From the NCBI RefSeq assembly GCF_014077625.1, contig NZ_JACFXU010000010.1:1-64000 (forward strand): 64,000 nucleotides of DNA, read 5' to 3'. Below, piece after piece: positions 49,227-58,370 of this stretch. The notes below the pieces were generated by a model, which had not been told where the DNA came from, searched no databases, and worked only from the letters and a program-made list of their open reading frames with translations. This stretch comes from Sediminihaliea albiluteola (lineage in GTDB: Bacteria > Pseudomonadota > Gammaproteobacteria > Pseudomonadales > Halieaceae). The position numbers were made by a program, and so were the translations under genes. Each line of letters begins with the position of its first letter. Position 1 is the first letter of the stretch.

Positions 49227-49451
49227 TTAAGCGCCCCAAACACGCTGATAAAAAGCCACCATATCGCTTTGCTGGGGAATTCGAGGGTTATTAGCCGGAG
49301 ACCCCGAGGCGATGGCCTGTTGCGCCAACATCAGCGGATCAGTCACTACAAAGGGCCGCTTGTAGCCCAGCTCTTGCAGGCTAGTTAATAACTCAGCGCT
49401 GGCCCCTGCCCCGATTTTAAGGATCCGCGGCAGGGTGATGTTGGCAATCAT
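49227..49451 (-). pseudogene. Iron-containing alcohol dehydrogenase remnant with internal in-frame deletion
   Basis: An open 74-codon frame that joins the two ends of a ~380-residue protein. Residues 1-43 match the family N-terminus (ITLPRILKIGAGASAELLTSLQELGYKRPFVVTDP), and residues 50-74 match its C-terminus (SPANNPRIPQQSDMVAFYQRVWGA). The NAD-binding, iron-ligand and catalytic middle, about 310 residues, is missing. The frame is still open, so it may be transcribed, but it cannot be an active dehydrogenase. It follows the FKBP gene by 16 bp on the same strand; the ribosome site is poor. Confidence 0.8.
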
Positions 49452-49467
49452 GCTCGGCGCTTGAGTA

Positions 49468-50103
49468 TTAGCTTTTAATCGCGATCAAGTGCACTTCAAA
49501 CACCAGCGCGGTGTTTGGTGGGATCGCTCCCGGAGCGCCCTGCTCACCATAGGCCAGCTGCGGCGGACAGGCGATGCGCCACTTATCCCCCACTGACATC
49601 ATCTGCAGCGCCTCGGTCCAGCCGGCAATCACTTGATTTACGCCAAACTCCGCCGGCTGACCGCGTTCCACAGAGCTATCGAACACAGAGCCATCAGCAA
49701 AGGTGCCGTGATAATGCACCACAACCACATCCTCTGGGCCGGGGCTGCTATCGCCGCCGCTCGCTTCCAAGACTTCATACTGCAGGCCGCTCGCTGTAGT
49801 AGACACTTCATCGCGCGCCGCGTTGGCTTGCATAAACTGTTCGGACAGTGCAGCTCGCTTATTAGCCAGCTCTGCGGCAGCGGCTTTTTGTCGCTCTTGG
49901 ATCACCTGAAAGCTGGGATTAATTTCTTCGTTAGTGAGCAGAGCCTGCTGATGCAAAAACTGATGCTGAATACCGGCTAGCACAGCCTCGAGTTCCATGC
50001 CCTCGAAATGATTACGGCGTAATTGATCGCCAAACTGCAGGCCAAAGCCATAGCTGACCTTTTGCTCATCGCTGCTCAGGTCGACCTCGGGGAGTAAAGA
50101 CAT
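49468..50103 (-). CDS. FKBP-type peptidyl-prolyl isomerase (FklB/FKBP22-like)
   Basis: 211 residues, no signal peptide. An N-terminal helical dimerisation domain (DEQKVSYGFGLQFGDQLRRNHFEGMELEAVLAGI) and long helix, then an FKBP domain: VVVHYHGTFADGSVFDSS, QVIAGWTEALQMMSVGDKWRIACPPQLAYGEQGAPGAIPPNTALVFEVHL. Layout and size fit FklB/FKBP22. Cis-trans proline isomerase and chaperone; location probably cytoplasmic. Confidence 0.93.
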   Translation of the reverse strand: MSLLPEVDLSSDEQKVSYGFGLQFGDQLRRNHFEGMELEAVLAGIQHQFLHQQALLTNEEINPSFQVIQERQKAAAAELANKRAALSEQFMQANAARDEVSTTASGLQYEVLEASGGDSSPGPEDVVVVHYHGTFADGSVFDSSVERGQPAEFGVNQVIAGWTEALQMMSVGDKWRIACPPQLAYGEQGAPGAIPPNTALVFEVHLIAIKS

Positions 50104-50200
50104 AAGAGTGTTCCATTATCTTGGGGCTAAAAGAGGCTGAACTTTACCATATTGCCGCCCACAAAATGGCCCACCTGGGGCAATTTTTGATCGCAGATGC

Positions 50201-50770
50201 TCACTCGGGCGCGACTGCCCAACGCTGATAGCCCTTCGCTGTCATTTGCGAGTGCCAAACCCGAAACTCGCCAGTTGCCAAGTCGCGATAAGCCTGTTCG
50301 ATGACATCATTCACCTCGGGGTAGGCTACTTCGTCCCAGGGGCAGTCCTGCAGTGAGAAAAAGCGGCACTCCAGAGCTTCGTTACCCGGCGCCACAAAAT
50401 CGCTATCGACGCTGGCACGGAAAGCCACATAGACCTGATTGATGAAGGTAATACTGCCCACCATATACAGCTCTAGGGCAGAAGCTGGCAGCTCAATGCC
50501 AGTTTCTTCTCGCAATTCCCGGGCGGCACCTTCGGCAAGTGTTTCGTCATTTTCCAAGAAGCCGCCTGGGATGGCCCAACAGCCTGCTTTAGGCTCTAAG
50601 CCGCGGCGCATCCACAGTAGTTTTTCTCCGCGAGCAATGAAGCAGGTCACTACGACCATCGGAAAGTCTACGCGGCGCTCATTGCAGCGCGAACAAAACA
50701 GCTGCAAACGCTGATGGGCGGGCATCTGCCGCTGCTCGAGCCTACTGCCACAATCCGGACAAAATCGCAT
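50201..50770 (-). CDS. NUDIX hydrolase with zinc ribbon
   Basis: 189 residues from ATG 50770 (a TTG two codons earlier is in frame). N-terminal four-Cys ribbon CPDCG…CSRC, then the Nudix box GGFLENDETLAEGAARELREETGIEL. Preceded by VVVTCFIARGEKLLWMRRG. Resembles the ADP-ribose/NADH pyrophosphatase-like family with a ribbon, but substrate cannot be read. Divergent from cinA. Confidence 0.9.
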   Translation of the reverse strand: MRFCPDCGSRLEQRQMPAHQRLQLFCSRCNERRVDFPMVVVTCFIARGEKLLWMRRGLEPKAGCWAIPGGFLENDETLAEGAARELREETGIELPASALELYMVGSITFINQVYVAFRASVDSDFVAPGNEALECRFFSLQDCPWDEVAYPEVNDVIEQAYRDLATGEFRVWHSQMTAKGYQRWAVAPE

Positions 50771-50863
50771 ATTCAATTCAGCTCAACCCCCACCTTTGGT
50801 AAGTCACAACTAGGCATTGTAAGTTATGCTAGCAGACTGAGGACTTCCAGTAACAGGACTGTT

Positions 50864-52165
50864 ATGACTGACCAGCAATTTAGGGTACAGCTGCTACTGA
50901 CCGGCAGCGAACTAATGAGCGGCGATACGCTCGACTCCAACTCTGCACTAATCGCCCAGCGCCTATTGGAACTGGGAATCTCCGTAGAGCGTAAAGTCGC
51001 GCTGGGAGACCAACAAGCGCTGTTGGTCAAAGAGCTCAGCGCCATGGCCCAAGACGCCGACTTAGTCATTGTCAACGGCGGCCTTGGCCCCACTGTCGAC
51101 GACTTAACAGCACAGGTCCTGGCCGAAGTAGCCGGTGTTGCTATTGAAGAGCACCCCGAAGCGATGAAGCACCTGCACCGCTGGTGTGCACAGCGCAATA
51201 TCGAACTAAACCAAGCCAATTACCAGCAAGCTCTACTACCTGCGGGCTGCAGCCTAATCGATAACCCGATCGGCAGCGCAGTGGGATTCGAGCTCAGCGT
51301 GAATGGCTGTCGAATCATCTGCACCCCCGGGGTACCAAGCGAGCTGACTGGCATGCTAGACGACATTGTTGCCAGCCTTAGAAAGCAATTGCTGCGGCCC
51401 TGCGAAAAGCAAATACTGCGCCTGCAAACTTTCGGTTTGGGCGAATCTACGGCTCAGCAGATGATTGCCGACACCTACCCCGACTGGCCGGCAGAAGTAG
51501 AGCTGGGCTTTCGCGCAGGTGCACCCCAAATGGAAATAAAGCTTAGCATCGAGCACTCCTCCGATCAGGCCACTTTGGCGCGTTGCCGTGAACAGCTTGA
51601 GCAGCTTTTTGGCGACCACATAATTGGCGAAGGGGACGCCTTACTAGCGAGCACTGTACTGCAGCTACTGCGTGAACGGGGCCAAACCCTCTGTACCGCC
51701 GAGTCCTGCACCGGCGGCCTAATTGCCAGTATGTTGACTCGTATTCCGGGCTCATCAGATGCCTTCCACGCAGGCTTTGTCACCTATGACAATCATATTA
51801 AGAGCGCGGTGCTAGGGGTCAATGAGCAGGACCTCGAAGAGCAGGGCGCAGTCAGTGAAACCGTGGTGCGGCAAATGGCTCTCGGTGCTATGCAGCGCTC
51901 TGCTGCCGATTATGCGATTGCCGTGTCAGGTATCGCAGGTCCCGGCGGCGGTAGCAAAGATAAGCCGGTCGGCACCGTATGGCTCGCCTGGGGCTCCCAG
52001 TCTAAGCTGCAAGCGCTGCAGCTTTACTGGCCGGTAGAGCGCGGCCTGTTTCAGACCATGCTGGCCGCTGCGGGTCTGGATATGATCCGCCGGCAATTGC
52101 TCGGCATCAGCACAGAGCCCCGCTACTTTAGCCAGCGCCAAGCACCGCGAGCTAGTGCTAGATAA
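50864..52165 (+). CDS. cinA: CinA, nicotinamide mononucleotide deamidase / competence-damage protein
   Basis: 433 residues from ATG 50864 (AGGA seven bases upstream; a longer frame overlaps the NUDIX gene). The N-terminal MoaB-like domain (LTGSELMSGDTLDSNSALIAQRLLELG, VNGGLGPTVDDLT, GTPGVPSE-like TPGVPSELTGM) and the C-terminal deamidase domain (TAESCTGGLIASMLTRIPGSSDAFHAGFVTYDN, VSGIAGPGGG). Both domains intact; recycles the pyridine nucleotide by-product NMN. Confidence 0.94.
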   Translation: MTDQQFRVQLLLTGSELMSGDTLDSNSALIAQRLLELGISVERKVALGDQQALLVKELSAMAQDADLVIVNGGLGPTVDDLTAQVLAEVAGVAIEEHPEAMKHLHRWCAQRNIELNQANYQQALLPAGCSLIDNPIGSAVGFELSVNGCRIICTPGVPSELTGMLDDIVASLRKQLLRPCEKQILRLQTFGLGESTAQQMIADTYPDWPAEVELGFRAGAPQMEIKLSIEHSSDQATLARCREQLEQLFGDHIIGEGDALLASTVLQLLRERGQTLCTAESCTGGLIASMLTRIPGSSDAFHAGFVTYDNHIKSAVLGVNEQDLEEQGAVSETVVRQMALGAMQRSAADYAIAVSGIAGPGGGSKDKPVGTVWLAWGSQSKLQALQLYWPVERGLFQTMLAAAGLDMIRRQLLGISTEPRYFSQRQAPRASAR

Positions 52166-52167
52166 GC

Positions 52168-52626
52168 TTAGTCGGCGCTATCAAGCTCGAGAGCTTCTGC
52201 TCGGTGCCACACCAAAACGTGAAAACGGGTGACACCGGCCACCTCATCTTTGCCACTGAGCACTAGCGTTTGTCCGTCTAGCTCGGCGTGACGCAATTGC
52301 TCAGTACCGGGGAAGTTCGGGTTAAGACTCTGCGTAACATAGTGGATGACATCGCCGCCACTGAGTTTATAGCGACCGGCATAGTGAAAATAGGAGCTAA
52401 AGGCCTCAGCTTTAGGACCGTCGTCCACCCTGCGTGGACTTTGCTCGGCAGGGAAACGGGGCCGTTCGGCATGGCAAATCGAAGCGCTCATCCAGCCTTC
52501 GGCGCTATACAGCAAGAGCCCCTGGGGATCCTCACCAAAAGGATTGCTCAGTTCATCACGATCCGAGTAGGCAATAGTCCAAGATTCCAAATGCCAAGTG
52601 CCGATTAGGTCTTTAACTTCTATCAT
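52168..52626 (-). CDS. Lipocalin-like domain protein
   Basis: 152 residues from ATG 52626. Starts EVKDLIGTWHLESWTI, then NPFGEDPQGLLLYSAEGWMSASI and YAGRYKLSGGDVIHYVTQSLNPNF, the pattern of the lipocalin-like domain (about 140 residues) common in bacteria. No signal peptide, so probably cytoplasmic. 22 bp after pdxH on the same strand. Ligand unknown. Confidence 0.85.
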   Translation of the reverse strand: MIEVKDLIGTWHLESWTIAYSDRDELSNPFGEDPQGLLLYSAEGWMSASICHAERPRFPAEQSPRRVDDGPKAEAFSSYFHYAGRYKLSGGDVIHYVTQSLNPNFPGTEQLRHAELDGQTLVLSGKDEVAGVTRFHVLVWHRAEALELDSAD

Positions 52627-52648
52627 GACAGTGTCTGTGCTCCCTATT

Positions 52649-53287
52649 TTATGGCTGCAGCTGTTCGATGGACCAACTGTCGTCTGACTGTCGAGTGTAA
52701 CGGTAACGATCGTGTAAGCGATGCGCACCACCCTGCCAAAACTCTACTCGCTCGGGGCGCACCACATAGCCACCCCAAAAATCTGGCATCGGAATATCAG
52801 CCCCAGCAAACTGACCGCGGAATGACTCCACCTTCGCTTCTAGCTCAGCGCGGCCGGATAGGGGCTGACTCTGATGTGAAGCCCAGGCCACTAGCTGGCT
52901 ATCTCGAGGCCGACTGTGGAAATAAGGAGCTGATTCAGCTGCTGTCATTTTTTGCGCAGGACCTGCGACAATCACTTGACGGTCTAAGGCATTCCAGGGA
53001 AACAGCAGAGAAACCCGTGACTCAAAGCCAATCTGATGAGCCTTAGCGCTGGCAAAGTTGGTGTAAAAAACAAAACCTGCCGAAGACAGCCCTTTCAACA
53101 GAACAATGCGCTGCCAGGGAGCGCCACTGTCATCTACCGTGGCAAGCACCATTGCCGTCGGGTCCTCAATCTGACTTTCGAGGGCCTGTTCCATCCACTG
53201 CTCAAACTGCCGTACTGGGCAGTCATTGAGCATCTCACGGCTTAAGCCTCCGGCTAAGTATTCGCGCCTAAAATCCTCGTATCGCAC
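52649..53287 (-). CDS. pdxH: Pyridoxamine/pyridoxine 5'-phosphate oxidase
   Basis: 212 residues. Oxidises PNP and PMP to pyridoxal 5'-phosphate with FMN. MRYEDFRREYLAGGLSREMLN, AMVLATVDDSGAPWQRIVLLKGLSSAGFVFYTNFASAKA, SRPRDSQLVAWASHQSQPL and the C-terminal RVEFWQGGAHRLHDRYRY are near-diagnostic. Full length. Confidence 0.97.
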   Translation of the reverse strand: MRYEDFRREYLAGGLSREMLNDCPVRQFEQWMEQALESQIEDPTAMVLATVDDSGAPWQRIVLLKGLSSAGFVFYTNFASAKAHQIGFESRVSLLFPWNALDRQVIVAGPAQKMTAAESAPYFHSRPRDSQLVAWASHQSQPLSGRAELEAKVESFRGQFAGADIPMPDFWGGYVVRPERVEFWQGGAHRLHDRYRYTRQSDDSWSIEQLQP

Positions 53288-53387
53288 AATTGCTCCTGCT
53301 AAAGTTGAACCGCTGGGCCCGACTAGCCCCGCCGATTGACTATCATGTTAGAGTCAGCCCTGATTCAGGTAAAGCAAAGGAGTGCTC

Positions 53388-54014
53388 GTGGCACAGCAGC
53401 CCGAGGAACAATACACTGCGCCGCTTATTCGCAGTGCCGAAATTGATGATCTCGACACCTTGGTCGACACATTAAGTGATGCCTTCGCTCACGATCCGGT
53501 GTTCAATTGGCTTTTCCCAGACACCGAACTCTACGCGGAGCTATTTCGTCTGATTCTGTCGAGCAACAGCCTGCCTAAGGGCATGGTACACCTAGAACAA
53601 AACGGCCGCGGAGCCGCAGTTTGGCTGCCACCGGACTGCCCCTTCGACTTAGCTCTGAGTTTTGACCTGCTGGCACTGGTCGCTCGCTGCCTGTGGCGGA
53701 TGGGCCCGGGCACTATCAAGCGCCTGCGGCAGCAGTCGTCTCTCTTTGACCAGCAAAAGCCAAGTCAAGCCCACTTCCATTTGCAATTTATTGGCTGTCG
53801 CCAGCGCGACCAAGGGCAAGGCATTGGCGCAAAACTCCTCCAGCAGGGCACTCGAACTTGTGACGCCCTGCAAAGCCCCGCTTACTTAGAGTGCTCAAGT
53901 GAACTCAACCTACCGCTCTATGAGCGGCACGGCTTTGTCATCCGCGATGAAACGAAGTTACCCAAGGGCGGACCCCGAGTCTGGTTTATGTGGCGCGAGG
54001 CACAAAATAACTGA
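53388..54014 (+). CDS. GNAT-family N-acetyltransferase
   Basis: 209 residues; AAAGGAG six bases before GTG 53388 supports this start over GTG 53382. Motif A of the acetyl-CoA site is present as FIGCRQRDQGQGIGAKLLQQG (Q/RxxGxG/A type), followed by PAYLECSSELNLPLYERHGFV, the usual GNAT B-motif segment. Substrate unknown. Divergent from pdxH. Confidence 0.88.
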   Translation: MAQQPEEQYTAPLIRSAEIDDLDTLVDTLSDAFAHDPVFNWLFPDTELYAELFRLILSSNSLPKGMVHLEQNGRGAAVWLPPDCPFDLALSFDLLALVARCLWRMGPGTIKRLRQQSSLFDQQKPSQAHFHLQFIGCRQRDQGQGIGAKLLQQGTRTCDALQSPAYLECSSELNLPLYERHGFVIRDETKLPKGGPRVWFMWREAQNN

Positions 54015-54041
54015 GTGGGCGGACCACAGTAACGAGCGCAC

Positions 54042-54341
54042 TCAGTCGGCAGTACTGGGGTAGACTAGGGCCCGCTGGGCGACCGCAGGAATTTGTGGAA
54101 AGGGATAGAAATCGGCCCAGTCTTCGCCAAAATCCTGCTCTAAAGCCCGCTCATTGACCTGCCGATAAACCACCGCCATTGCTTGCTGTAAACGCTCTTC
54201 ACAGCCCGGCTCAAGCAGTGCTGCCGCCTCCATGAGCCCCTCGATCCGCAAGCGCTGTGCTGGCGGCGCGTCCAAACCCTGCTGTAAGTGCTGGAATAGC
54301 CGCAGCCAACGCCGCTCCAGTTCTGCTAGCAGAATAACCAT
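54042..54341 (-). CDS. Small protein of unknown function
   Basis: 99 residues, Glu/Leu-rich and helical (ELERRWLRLFQHLQQGLDAPPAQRLRIEGLMEAA), with an aromatic acidic patch near the end (DFGEDWADFYPFP). No family recognised. Codon phase and start are plausible and nothing else occupies the strand. Convergent with the GNAT gene and divergent from ggt. Confidence 0.55.
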   Translation of the reverse strand: MVILLAELERRWLRLFQHLQQGLDAPPAQRLRIEGLMEAAALLEPGCEERLQQAMAVVYRQVNERALEQDFGEDWADFYPFPQIPAVAQRALVYPSTAD

Positions 54342-54438
54342 AATTGACCTCTCTTATCGGGGAAGCACTGCCACAACAATTATGCGACCTGCGCCAAAAG
54401 GGTTAAAGTTAGACTTAAATTCACACAAGGACTCTGAC

Positions 54439-56187
54439 GTGACTCGCCTGCAACGACTGACGCTAACCCTGCTTACTTGCTTCCTGACTGTATTTAGCCA
54501 TTACAGCTTGGCACAGCCAGCGGCAGATGCCCAAACGCCCATTATCGATTTCCGCAACCGCTTCCTCCCCGTTGTTGGCCAGCACGGAATGGTCGTTGGC
54601 CCGGAAACGCTAGCCACTGAGGTGGGCAAGTCGATCTTGCAACGCGGCGGCAACGCCGTTGACGCTGCCGTAGCAACGGGCTTCGCCCTGGCCGTCACCT
54701 ACCCCCGGGCCGGCAATTTGGGCGGCGGTGGCTTTATGTTGATTCATCTAGCCGATGAGAATCGCCAAACCTTAATTGACTACCGCGAAACCGCTCCTGC
54801 GGCAGCCGAGCACGACCTGTTTCTAGATGAAGCTGGGGATATCGACCGTATGCGTCTGTATTTCAGCCATCAATCAGCCGGCGTTCCCGGCACCGTGGCT
54901 GGCCTGCTTGACGCGCTGGAAAAATACGGCACGATGTCGCGCCAAGAGGTTTTGGCGCCGGCAATTGCACTGGCAGAAAAAGGCTTAGAGGTATCCTTTG
55001 CGCTGAGCTTTGAAATCGACTCCCGGGCCGATCGTCTGCGGCAAAACCCCGAGGCTAAACGGCTATTTTTCAAAGCTGATGGCAGCCCATACCAAGTCGG
55101 CGAACTCTGGCAGCAACAAGATCTCGCCTGGACGCTCAAGCAAATCGCCGCCAAAGGTAAAGCTGGTTTTTACGAGGGGCCTGTCGCGCAGCGTATCGTG
55201 GCCGATATGGAAGCTAACGAAGGCCTGATCACCGCCGCCGACCTGCGCGCCTACCAAACGGTAGAGCGCAAACCGCTGCGGGGTAGTTTCCATGACTACG
55301 AGGTGATATCTACCCCACCACCGTCTTCCGGTGGCATCCACATTATACAAATGCTGAATATCCTCGAAGGACTGCCCCTGAAAGAGGCGGGGCACAACAG
55401 CGCCGCTTACCTGCACTACTTGGCCGAAAGCATGAAGTTGGCCTACGCAGATCGCAGCCACTTCCTTGGCGACAGTGATTTTGTCACTGTGCCTGTATCA
55501 GACTTGACCGACAAAGCTTACGCAGAGCGCCTGCGGGCCACAATAAACACCGAGCGCGCCACCCCCTCTGCAGAAATCGCGCCGGGCGCCAAGATGCTGC
55601 CAGAAAGCTCAGACACCACCCACTACAGCGTGGCTGATGCGGCCGGTAACGTGGTCACCAACACTTACACCCTCAATTTTAGCTTCGGCTCCCATATCGC
55701 CGTGCCGGGCACCGGCATGTTACTGAATAACGAAATGGCCGACTTTGCCGCAGCCCCAGGCACCGCCAATGCCTACGGTTTAGTAGAGGGCGAAGCCAAC
55801 CGCATCGAGGGCGCTAAGCGGCCGCTGTCATCGATGAGCCCCACCCTAGTGATGCGCGATGGCAAGCCCTGGCTCGCCACTGGTAGCCCAGGTGGCAGCG
55901 TTATCATTACCACCGTACTGCAAACCCTACTCAACGCGATGATCTTTGATATGAACATTGCCGCCGCTGCAGCAGGTGCCAGAGTGCACCATCAATGGCT
56001 ACCCGACGTCTTACTCTTAGAGCAGGGCATTAGCCAAGACACCGTGCGTCTACTTGAAGGCCTGGGCCATAAAATAGAGTTCGGCAACCGCAGCTTAGGT
56101 CGCACCCAGTCGATCATGCTCGACAATGGCTACCTCTATGGCGCTACCGATACACGCCGCCCCGGTGGTCATGTGGCCGCTTATTAA
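54439..56187 (+). CDS. ggt: Gamma-glutamyltransferase
   Basis: 582 residues from GTG 54439 (AAGGA eight bases upstream); an ATG 19 codons earlier lacks such a site. Signal peptide ends near SLAQPAAD. Ntn-hydrolase of the GGT family: ILQRGGNAVDAAVATGFALAV, LGGGGFMLI, and the autoprocessing site DTTHYSVADAAGNVV in which the second Thr is the nucleophile. GSPGGSVIITTVLQ is conserved. Periplasmic hydrolysis or transfer of gamma-glutamyl groups of glutathione. Confidence 0.96.
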   Translation: MTRLQRLTLTLLTCFLTVFSHYSLAQPAADAQTPIIDFRNRFLPVVGQHGMVVGPETLATEVGKSILQRGGNAVDAAVATGFALAVTYPRAGNLGGGGFMLIHLADENRQTLIDYRETAPAAAEHDLFLDEAGDIDRMRLYFSHQSAGVPGTVAGLLDALEKYGTMSRQEVLAPAIALAEKGLEVSFALSFEIDSRADRLRQNPEAKRLFFKADGSPYQVGELWQQQDLAWTLKQIAAKGKAGFYEGPVAQRIVADMEANEGLITAADLRAYQTVERKPLRGSFHDYEVISTPPPSSGGIHIIQMLNILEGLPLKEAGHNSAAYLHYLAESMKLAYADRSHFLGDSDFVTVPVSDLTDKAYAERLRATINTERATPSAEIAPGAKMLPESSDTTHYSVADAAGNVVTNTYTLNFSFGSHIAVPGTGMLLNNEMADFAAAPGTANAYGLVEGEANRIEGAKRPLSSMSPTLVMRDGKPWLATGSPGGSVIITTVLQTLLNAMIFDMNIAAAAAGARVHHQWLPDVLLLEQGISQDTVRLLEGLGHKIEFGNRSLGRTQSIMLDNGYLYGATDTRRPGGHVAAY

Positions 56188-56196
56188 GCGCCGCCC

Positions 56197-56988
56197 TTAG
56201 TCCCGCGGGAGGCGAACTTTGGCGGTCTGACGCGAGATCGCCACGAGCTTGCCCTCGCTGTCCCAGTACTCGCCATCTGCCTCCACCACACCGCGGTCGA
56301 GATGGCGCGACAGCAGGCGCACCTGCAGCAGCCCTGGTGCGGGCTTGGCTCGCAGCTGCACAGTCAGCTCAATAGTGGGGACCCAACCCACTAGACCGAC
56401 AATATCAAATGCCGGCGGTGGGAAAGCATCGGCAAACATCAGCAGGCTGATCAGGTCTGGATCACTGCCATCTTTGTGCCGTATCCAGCCGCCGAACTCC
56501 GCTCTCCCGCTGGGTTCACGGCTAGCAAAGACCTCTCCCCCCAAGGCCAAACGCAGGTCAACTCGTTCACGAAACTCGATTTTGCTACTGCCACCAGCCA
56601 TGCACTCTTCCCAGGGGGCATAGAGCGGCCGCTTTGCCGCACTCCAGCTCGGCCCCTGCAAACGATCGAGATCAGTATAAGCAGCAGTCACTTGCACCTT
56701 GAGCTCATCTTGCTGATACATTTTTACACAGGCATGACTAGTACTACCGCCCTCTCGCAGTATTTCAAGCTCACAGTGGATTGGCCCGAGCTGTGTAGGC
56801 GCCAGATAAAAGGCATTCACTGCCAAAGGGTCTTTATGCGGCAAGGCCTCGCTAAGCACTCGCCCAGCTATCGACAAAACATAGCCGCCATTGGGTACCG
56901 TGCCAATACGCCAGCCAGCGTGCAGCTCACCCTGCCACTGGTTTTCAGCCACTTTGACGACTCTAGTCTCCTGTGCAAACTGTCCCAT
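56197..56988 (-). CDS. TesB-like acyl-CoA thioesterase-family protein
   Basis: 263 residues from ATG 56988 (AGGGAG upstream; a GTG two codons earlier is in frame). Double hot-dog layout: AGWRIGTVPNGGYVLSIAGRVL, then FYLAPTQLGPIHCELEIL…GGSTSHACVKMYQQDELKVQVTAAY, and a second half with DAFPPPAFDIVG and LRAKPAPGLLQV. Fits the thioesterase-like superfamily (TesB/4HBT_3). Substrate unknown. Its stop lies 9 bases past the ggt stop, convergent. Confidence 0.87.
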   Translation of the reverse strand: MGQFAQETRVVKVAENQWQGELHAGWRIGTVPNGGYVLSIAGRVLSEALPHKDPLAVNAFYLAPTQLGPIHCELEILREGGSTSHACVKMYQQDELKVQVTAAYTDLDRLQGPSWSAAKRPLYAPWEECMAGGSSKIEFRERVDLRLALGGEVFASREPSGRAEFGGWIRHKDGSDPDLISLLMFADAFPPPAFDIVGLVGWVPTIELTVQLRAKPAPGLLQVRLLSRHLDRGVVEADGEYWDSEGKLVAISRQTAKVRLPRD

Positions 56989-57155
56989 TTTCACTCCCTA
57001 TTTTCAGCAGTATCTTGGATCTGCGCAGCGTGTGACTGCAGCGACAAAAAAGGCCATCATAACGCATAGCTCTATCGCTCAAAGTCAGCCATGGCCCAGC
57101 AAGCTTTAGAGTGCCTCCATAAACTAAACTGGCAGGAAAGAAACGGAGCCCAGAG

Positions 57156-58370
57156 ATGCCCCTCAGGATCTGGCAACACTGCAGTAGCCTCAGTGCCCAC
57201 GCGCCGCGTTTGGCGCTAGCCGGCTTACTGCTATACCACTGCGCCTTCAGCCTCGCCCAGACTGAGCCAGCAGACCTGGCGGCGTACCGAGCCTCAATCG
57301 TCGCACTGGAGCGCAGCGAAGGCGCTTATAGTTCTAAAATAAGCGAACAGCTCTTAGGGCTGGGCACAGCGCTGCAACAAGCAGATTTACACGCTGAAGC
57401 AATTACTGTGCTCAAGCGCGGCGTTCACCTGTCACGCATTAACAACGGTCTGTATTGCCTTGAGCAGATACCGCTCTTAGAGGCCCAAATTCAAAGCCAT
57501 TTCGCCCTGGGTGAGTACGCCGCGGTTAATGAGCGGCAGGCCTATCTCTATCGAGTGCAAACAAAAGTACTGCCCGAAGGGTTGCAGCGCGCCGAAGCGC
57601 TAATGCAGCAAGCGAACTGGCAACATCAAGCCTACCAGCTAGGCCTAGACAATCAGGACACTATGCGCCTGATTAATATCTGGGAGTTACAGCGCCTAGC
57701 TTTACATAATGTGATAGCGCAAGAAGGTGAGCACTCGCCCAAAGTGCTAGCGCCTCTATATGGCATGCTGCGCGCGCAATACTTGATCTTTGGCCATCAA
57801 AGTCCCAAAAGCAGCTTTGACTTAGAGCGCGATAGTGTTGAACAGCAGCGACAGAATCGCTTTAATCACTTTCGTTCGCAGAGTTATAAACAAGGTTTAT
57901 CCGTCATTTATGCCATCGCCGATATTGAGCTGAGCAGCGCAAAACAGAAGCCACTGGCCGCGGCCCAGAACAATATCCGCCTCGGCGATTGGCTGCTATG
58001 GCACGGCAAAGAAAGCCAAGCCATGGAGGCCTACCAACAGGCCTTTACGGAACTTGCTAGGATGGACGATGCCCAACTACAAGCAGAGCGCTTGTTAGGT
58101 CAGCCAGCGGCCTTGCCCACTCTGGCTGGTGTTGGCAAGCTGCCGCCAGTGGTTGACCCTGCGCAGGCCAATGCCGTGTTACAGTTCGATATCACTGATA
58201 GAGGCAAAGTAGTTGAGCTACAAAGGCTCGATGACAACGACAACAATAAAGGGCAAGTGAAGCGACTGATGCGTCAGTTGCGTAAAACCCGTTTCCGGCC
58301 CCGTTTTGAAGCCGGCGTACCCGTGACAAGCAATGATGTGGTTTGGGCTTATGACAGTAAAACTTGGTAG
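57156..58370 (+). CDS. Exported TPR-like protein with TonB-C-like end
   Basis: 404 residues with GGAG seven bases before the ATG. Signal peptide to about residue 36 (CAFSLAQTE). The middle is helical with TPR-like spacing (ISEQLLGLGTALQQADLHAEAITVLKRGVHLS, LLWHGKESQAMEAYQQAFTELARM). The last ~90 residues (VDPAQANAVLQFDITDRGKVVELQRL … RLMRQLRKTRFRPRFEAG) have the strand-helix-strand and [RK]xTRFRP pattern of TonB-type C-terminal domains. The N-terminal membrane anchor and Pro-rich linker of real TonB are missing, so it is probably periplasmic. First of five packed genes; overlaps the next by 20 bases. Confidence 0.8.
   Translation: MPLRIWQHCSSLSAHAPRLALAGLLLYHCAFSLAQTEPADLAAYRASIVALERSEGAYSSKISEQLLGLGTALQQADLHAEAITVLKRGVHLSRINNGLYCLEQIPLLEAQIQSHFALGEYAAVNERQAYLYRVQTKVLPEGLQRAEALMQQANWQHQAYQLGLDNQDTMRLINIWELQRLALHNVIAQEGEHSPKVLAPLYGMLRAQYLIFGHQSPKSSFDLERDSVEQQRQNRFNHFRSQSYKQGLSVIYAIADIELSSAKQKPLAAAQNNIRLGDWLLWHGKESQAMEAYQQAFTELARMDDAQLQAERLLGQPAALPTLAGVGKLPPVVDPAQANAVLQFDITDRGKVVELQRLDDNDNNKGQVKRLMRQLRKTRFRPRFEAGVPVTSNDVVWAYDSKTW

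Noticed and set aside
54232-54438. Longer ggt reading frame
   Set aside because: It overlaps the divergent 99-residue gene, whereas GTG 54439 has a strong ribosome site and gives a clean signal peptide.
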